Shown in pieces: positions 59,401 through 64,000 of a stretch of DNA of 64,000 bases. The translations under genes and the position numbers were made by a program. The stretch is from Maylandia zebra. Taxonomy: Eukaryota > Chordata > Actinopteri > Cichliformes > Cichlidae. The stretch's first letter is position 1, and each line of letters starts with the position of its first letter. Where the stretch lies: positions 42,345,870 to 42,409,869 of the forward strand of contig NC_135168.1 in assembly GCF_041146795.1 (NCBI RefSeq), in the 5' to 3' direction. The notes beneath the pieces were generated by a model that was not told the DNA's origin, made no database searches, and saw only the letters and a program-made list of their open reading frames with translations.

Positions 59401-61603
59401 TGGATCTCCCTGCATATTGTGTCAGTTCATCATAAACAAACAAACAAACAAACAAACAGACAAACATTTAAACATGCCTAGATTCCATACCTATAGGGAG
59501 GGGCAAACTATTTTTAATGCTGTGTTAAAAATGCAACATGTTGATTATACCGCACAGACTGTAAAGATACTGCAGTCATACAGTCAGGGTTAATTGTTTT
59601 TATATTTTTAAATTACACCACATCTTTTTTCTTCCTCTCTCTTTGCTCTTCTTCCACAGGTTGGTTCTGAGCACCTTCTCCAGAATGAATACCAATTCCT
59701 CAGATGAGTTTTTCCAAGCCACAAACCATGCGGAACAGACATTCCGGAAAATGGAGACCTACCTCCAGCACAAGCAACTGTGTGATGTCCTCTTGATAGC
59801 AGGGGACCACAAGATACCGGCTCACAGGTTGGTGTTTGTGCCTCTGTCTGCTTTGATTTCATTAATTACTTACTGCTTTAGATCAGAGTTAAAAAGAAGC
59901 TCATCTGGATGCACTTCGTTAAGATAGCAATGCAGGCAGTCAGACTTTGGTCTGGACCACAGTTTGCAATAAATTTGGTCAGTTTGATCTATATGGGGGA
60001 TAATTGGATGAGCTTTGAAATTCAAAGAAAGTCTCTTCTGATTTTCCGGTGACAAGAAAGGTATGCAAACTCAATGTTCACTGGTTTGCATTCTAATATC
60101 TCCTCCGGTGTGATCTAATTACACCATTGCCCAGCCTTATTCCTACATGGACAAATATTGTGATCCACTTCATGGCATCTCTTGACTGCTGAGAACCATT
60201 GTGTGGATCTGCTTGTATGTCTATCCACACGGTATATTATGTTAAGGATCTGGTACGTTCCACAGTGCCAGAAAAGAAGTATCTTAGTGACTTAGTTGCC
60301 TGAATTTTTATAGCTGGATTTTTAAATTCTACTTTCAGATACAATCATGTAAAGCAAAGTTTAAACCATAAAAATCCATATTAGAAACCGTAAGCGCGTG
60401 TGAATGTATGCTGACTGATTTATTCATTCACATTTCCTTCATGAATCCACAAGCTTGTTGCTTGAGCTTGCTAGACGAAATTAGTTAACATAATTACAAG
60501 TCTGACCATTGTAGCTATTAACATAACATACTGTATGTGGGATAAAATAATTTATCACAGGCTGACAAAGTGGAATCATACAGTGGTGGAAGGGGGCTAT
60601 AAATCACTGTAAAATGGAATAAGTACACTGACAGTACATTATGAATATGGTGTATTGAGTCATGTGAGGCATGCTGTTTGTTAGGAAGCAGAGCTTCATT
60701 TGGGGGCATTCTTAAAACCACAAGACCATAGATCTCCCACCATGTAACCCAATTCATTGATCTTTTTTCTTTATGGCAGATTGGTCTTAAGTGCTGTGTC
60801 GGACTACTTTGCTGCTATGTTCACGAGTGACGTGAGAGAGGCAAAGCAAGAAGAGATAAAGATGGAGGGAGTGGATCCAGAAGCCCTCAGATCCCTGGTT
60901 CATTTTGCCTACACTGGTGAGTGCTTATAAAGACATTCACTAGCCCTTGTAAGTAGTTATGAGACTTCTGAAATGCAGCATGATTAAAATGGATCAATAA
61001 GACAATTCATCATAGAGCTGGCAGACTGGGCAGGACTTCAACACAAAATTGCTTCTTTTTTTTAAACTGGGCAAATGGCTGTTTGGGAAATATGCTTTAA
61101 TCAAAATATCCACTTTTTACAGTTTAAAAGTTGTGTGGTAAAAATCATAATAATGGCTATCCTTGTAAAAGATTTTAAGTGATTTCATTATTAATGCTAT
61201 AATTTAGCTGTTGATGCCTTTTATTTGATTCAAATGTTAATCGCAAAACTGCTTCCATGCAGTTTCGGTCATGTGTTGTTTTTCATGTAGTTTCCATGTT
61301 GTGACATTGCAGGTGTCCTTGAGCTGAAAGAGGAGACCATTGAGAGTTTACTGGCAGCAGCTTGTCTCCTCCAGCTTTCACAAGTCATCCAGGTTTGCTG
61401 TAACTTTCTGATGAAACAGCTTCATCCCTCCAATTGCCTGGGAATTCGTTCCTTTGCAGATGCCCAGGGCTGTGTGGACCTGCTTAATGTGGCTCATAAC
61501 TACACCATGGTAGGACTATGAACAGAGCCAGACCACGTTTTCGTGGTGGGCTGCATTATTCAGATCATAATAAATAATGGGATTGCACTCATCATTGCGC
61601 GCA

Positions 61604-61697
<94 letters not shown>

Positions 61698-63803
61698 GGA
61701 TTCTTTAATCATAAAAGACATAACTTTAATACGAATTTTTAAAAAATTTAGTTTCATTACTGTGCACTCACAGGAAGTAATAACCAACCGAGTTCCTGAC
61801 ACCGCTTGTTAGGATTTATTTGTTTAAGATATGCAATTACTCTACATTTCTGTGAGAAATATTCCTGTTGGATTAGGATTCACCCACATGTTCGTCAGAT
61901 AATTTCTTGCTGGTCATGCAGAACTGACAGCACAAGACAGGCGTTATCTCCTAAAGGACATCTGCTCACTCTGTTTACACAGTCCCCATCCGAGACCAGG
62001 AGGTTAATCTAATCATAAAACTGCACAAGAGGCCCAGCTTCCTGTTCAGTAACGTCAGTAATGAGCAGGGATGTTCGGGCTTCCTGGAAGACTATCCTCT
62101 ATCCCCTCAGCTGAAGATTTTTGTTTTGATAAGCTTGTTTTTTCCCATTGCAGCACGGCAGCTTCTGACACCGTTTTCCTTCATGAAAGAATACTTTAAT
62201 GTTCAGTATATACACGTTTAATATTATATAGTGTCATATTGCAATATTTTTCCAGCTATAAAATACTTTGATTTCCACACAGGATTTCAATTAATACTTG
62301 ACAATTTCGGTTTTGTAAATGAATTCTGATCTCAGGAAAGAATAAAGAGCAGTCTTTGTTGCAAACCAGTGCAAATTAAATAGTAATCAAAAGTTTTTGG
62401 AAGGTAATTTTCCCAGCCTCGCATTAGTTTAAGTATTAGTTTTTCAATTACTCTTTCAGTTAAATCAGTTAATATCTTGTGCCGCTGGTCTCGTTTTCTG
62501 AGGAGTTTACTTGACTGCTGTGAGTCTGCCAGTATCTACAAACACATCCTTTTAAATGGTTATGAAACAAACTTGGCTAAGCTTTCAATTTTGTTGTAAG
62601 CTCTTCAGCATTTGCAGTTACAAATTTATTGGTTTAACGCAATGTCAAAGATTGAGCTGGATTGAGTTCCTCCCTTCTCTTTAGCACCAGAGATCAATAG
62701 ATGTCCCTCATTTCATTAAGGCTCTCCTTGCTAAGCTCTTAAAACCTGCCCTCAAAAGATAGATCAGACTAACACTGCAATGTGTTGCATGTTGATGATC
62801 AATAGCATGCTTGTTTCTGGTTTCATGCTTTCTACAGTGAACACTCGATTTGTTAAAGATTATAATGATGAATCCTTTACTGCTTTGTTTAAAGCATAAA
62901 CAGTGCAGAAAAATGGCCAAATGTTGGACATACCATAGATGCACATATGAGCAGGAATGTTTTATATATCATCTCTAATGGAACTGCCCAGAGACAAAGC
63001 CCTTGAAGAGGTAGCCATGCAGTGCTTTAATATTGCCTGGGCTTCTGGCCAATAAATGGAAGATTAATCTTTAGAAAGGCAATAGAAAACAGCTTCCATC
63101 AAACTTGGAACTGGACACACCATTGGTGGGATTGTAATGGAGGTTTCCAGAGCCTGTTTTTCATTAAAGACTTATAAAGGCTTATTGGTATCATGTATGA
63201 TCAGCAGAAAAAATGCCATATTAGCTTAAGAGGAGGCTTTTCGGAGCGAATGCTCTATACCAGATTGATTTGTAGTCTGTTGTTATGTGGATCATTTTAT
63301 TTACTGAACTAAGTTAAACAGATGATGGCTTCATCTGTTCTTTGGAAAGAAATAATTTGAGAAATGGAGAGCGATTCACTGCGGTTATCGGTTATTGGAG
63401 ATAAAGACCTTCAAACTGGCACTCTCTATCTCTCTTCACGTTCATTTTTCTTCACCTCTCTGTCCTTGTGCCACTTGGACCTCAGAGATGTAGAAACATA
63501 CACAGACACACACAAAATGCTGCACCAAGCGTACTCCTCGGCTAATAACTGATGATTATCTGTCTCCTCTGCGTCTCCGCTATGTTCCAGGAACACTTCC
63601 TCGAGGTCATTCAGAACCAGGAGTTCCTGCTGCTCCCCACAGCTGAAATTGTTAAGCTGCTCTCCAGCGATGACATCAATGTTCCTGATGAAGAGACGAT
63701 CTTCCAAGCTTTGATGATGTGGGTGAGGTATGATGTCCAGAATCGACAACAGGACCTCGGGGTGCTTCTTGCTTACATCCGCCTACCCCTACTTCCTCCA
63801 CAG
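51897..63803 (+). CDS. klhl4: Kelch-like protein 4, partial (exons 1-5; 3' part outside window)
   Basis: Five exons join in frame: 51,897-52,357, 59,660-59,827, 60,780-60,916, 61,313-61,509 and 63,591-63,803. They give 392 codons, ending at a donor. Kelch-like proteins of this architecture are adaptors that couple substrates to CUL3 ubiquitin ligase; for KLHL4 itself this is inferred from the family. The start [23 protein letters not shown] and the motif [14 protein letters not shown] match vertebrate KLHL4 closely, and differ from KLHL5. BTB domain: about residues 185-300 ([47 protein letters not shown]). BACK domain: from about 305 ([46 protein letters not shown]). A glycine run ([12 protein letters not shown]) in exon 1 is unusual. 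Human KLHL4 is 718 residues, so about half is missing, including all kelch repeats. The ATG has A at -3 and is the first in frame. Confidence 0.92.
55877..56040. mobile_element. Dispersed fish repeat of the AGCGCTTTAC type
   Basis: Contains GGTAAATGGTCTGTATTTGTATAGCGC, TAGTCCCTAAGGACCCCAAAGCGC, and GGTGATGGCAAGCTACATTGTAGCC as a continuous block, a signature of a repeat scattered widely in fish genomes. Non-coding; the class is uncertain. Confidence 0.55.
56354..56420. repeat. Poly(C) / (AC)n microsatellite
   Basis: A C run of about 13 with one A, then about 15 AC units, then imperfect ACACCC repeats. Confidence 0.92.
59129..59312 (+). repeat. Direct repeat upstream of klhl4 exon 2
   Basis: Shares with 60,012-60,190 the ordered phrases AGTCTCTT-T-ATTTTC, GGTAT-CAAA, TGTTCACTGGTTTGCAT, GTGATCTAATTACACCATTGCCCAGCC and TATTCCT. 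Smaller pieces of the same unit occur at about 58,993-59,075 and 59,335-59,420. Confidence 0.8.
59660..59827 (+). CDS. klhl4: klhl4 exon 2 (start of BTB domain)
   Basis: Acceptor CTTCTTCCACAG, donor CTCACAG|GTTGGT. Codes the rest of residue 154 to part of residue 210, including the block [20 protein letters not shown] that leads into BTB strand 1. Both splice sites are in the same phase, so skipping it would keep the frame but remove the first BTB strands. Confidence 0.9.
60012..60190 (+). repeat. Direct repeat downstream of klhl4 exon 2
   Basis: Second copy of the block at 59,129-59,312, in the same orientation, so that exon 2 lies between two similar sequences about 0.9 kb apart. Confidence 0.8.
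60780..60916 (+). CDS. klhl4: klhl4 exon 3 (BTB domain core)
   Basis: Acceptor TTTATGGCAG, donor TACACTG|GTGAGT. Codes [20 protein letters not shown] and [20 protein letters not shown], the conserved BTB dimerisation and CUL3-facing segment. Confidence 0.92.
61313..61509 (+). CDS. klhl4: klhl4 exon 4 (end of BTB, start of BACK)
   Basis: Acceptor GTGACATTGCAG, donor ACCATG|GTAGGA. Codes [20 protein letters not shown] and [18 protein letters not shown], strongly conserved in the KLHL1/4/5 group. Confidence 0.92.
61609..61695. repeat. (AC)n microsatellite, 87 bp
   Basis: About 43 uninterrupted AC units, starting 100 bp after the exon 4 donor in klhl4 intron 4. Likely to vary in length between individuals. 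Confidence 0.97.
61696..63590 (+). other. klhl4 intron 4, remainder
   Basis: No exon or recognised transposon. The stretch 62,990-63,260 is free of low-complexity sequence and could be conserved non-coding DNA, but that cannot be judged from one genome. Confidence 0.6.
63591..63803 (+). CDS. klhl4: klhl4 exon 5 (BACK domain)
   Basis: Acceptor TATGTTCCAG, donor CCACAG|GTGAGA. Codes 71 residues beginning [16 protein letters not shown], with [20 protein letters not shown] and ending [11 protein letters not shown]. The reading frame passes the donor into intron for 15 codons, but family alignment and the consensus donor favour splicing here. Confidence 0.9.
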
Positions 63804-64000
63804 GTGAGACAGCCGATCAGGACTGTAAGTCGCTTATGCTTGTGTTAGAGCTTGTGACTGATGATTCGGATGGTACAAGTCAGCTTGGCTTCATTACAGA
63901 AGGTGTGATTTGTGATCTTTGATACTCTGTCCAGGTTGTAACTCCTCATTTTATAACTTTGTTAACTTAAAATGAATAATGAAATGAATAGAAATAATAA
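63804..64000 (+). other. Start of klhl4 intron 5
   Basis: No coding feature after the donor; runs to the window edge. Confidence 0.6.

Larger units (their letters stand above)
52358..59659 (+). other. klhl4 intron 1 (about 7.3 kb)
   Basis: Contains a GT microsatellite at about 53,337-53,357, the dispersed repeat at 55,877-56,040, C and AC tracts at 56,354-56,420, and duplicated blocks near its 3' end (from 58,990). No further coding exon is recognised. Long stretches (for example 57,560-58,330) look unique and repeat-free. Confidence 0.75.

Noticed and set aside
61543..61812. ORFs across the (AC)n tract
   Set aside because: Produced by the microsatellite (poly-Thr/His and Val/Cys strings), inside a klhl4 intron.
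63804..63848. Read-through of klhl4 exon 5 past 63,803
   Set aside because: The family sequence leaves alignment after LPLLPPQ and a consensus GTGAGA donor lies exactly there.
1..64000. CRISPR arrays, operons, tRNA or rRNA genes, phage or viral genes
   Set aside because: None seen. The regular 696-bp repeats are coding and contiguous without spacers, and all other signals are those of a fish nuclear genome.

Overview
The window is vertebrate nuclear DNA, almost certainly from a ray-finned fish (probably a percomorph; a cichlid is possible but unproven). Genes are split by GT-AG introns. The intergenic DNA holds remnants typical of teleosts: two decayed Tc1-like transposons, L2/Rex1-type and RTE/Rex3-type LINE 3' ends, a 1.36-kb hAT-type element with an intact 8-bp target duplication, tRNA/LINE-tail-like short repeats and many microsatellites. 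I see no prokaryotic or viral gene.

Layout. 1-10,400: a transposon graveyard with no supported host gene. About 10,450-42,850: the AHNAK (desmoyokin) gene on the + strand. It has a probable untranslated first exon ending at 10,835, candidate untranslated exons at 17,830-17,894 and 21,758-21,814, an in-frame optional exon at 19,072-19,131, two short coding exons encoding a PDZ-like domain (21,934-22,090 and 22,203-22,429), and one uninterrupted 19,956-bp exon (22,585-42,540). The predicted protein is about 6,779 residues, longer than human AHNAK (5,890). 42,850-51,300: intergenic, with a LINE end, a short repeat and the hAT element. 51,300-64,000: the first five coding exons of a Kelch-like gene, best matched to KLHL4, also on the + strand and running off the right edge. 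It codes for the N-terminal region, the BTB domain and most of BACK; the kelch repeats lie outside the window.

The most striking structure is inside the giant AHNAK exon. The body of the protein is an array with an exact 696-bp (232-codon) period: 16 units in register from 24,694, a diverged linker at about 35,730-36,165, then a diverged unit plus six more, again at exactly 696 bp. Each unit is a dimer of 117- and 115-residue half-repeats. The copies are nearly identical even at silent sites, which points to recent expansion and homogenisation. Pairwise shared variants, an internal 54-codon deletion in the last unit and diverged patches show how the array has evolved. A by-product is an antisense reading frame open for more than 11 kb.

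AHNAK (submembrane scaffold) and KLHL4 (putative cullin-3 adaptor) lie head to tail about 9.4 kb apart; nothing in the sequence suggests that they function together.
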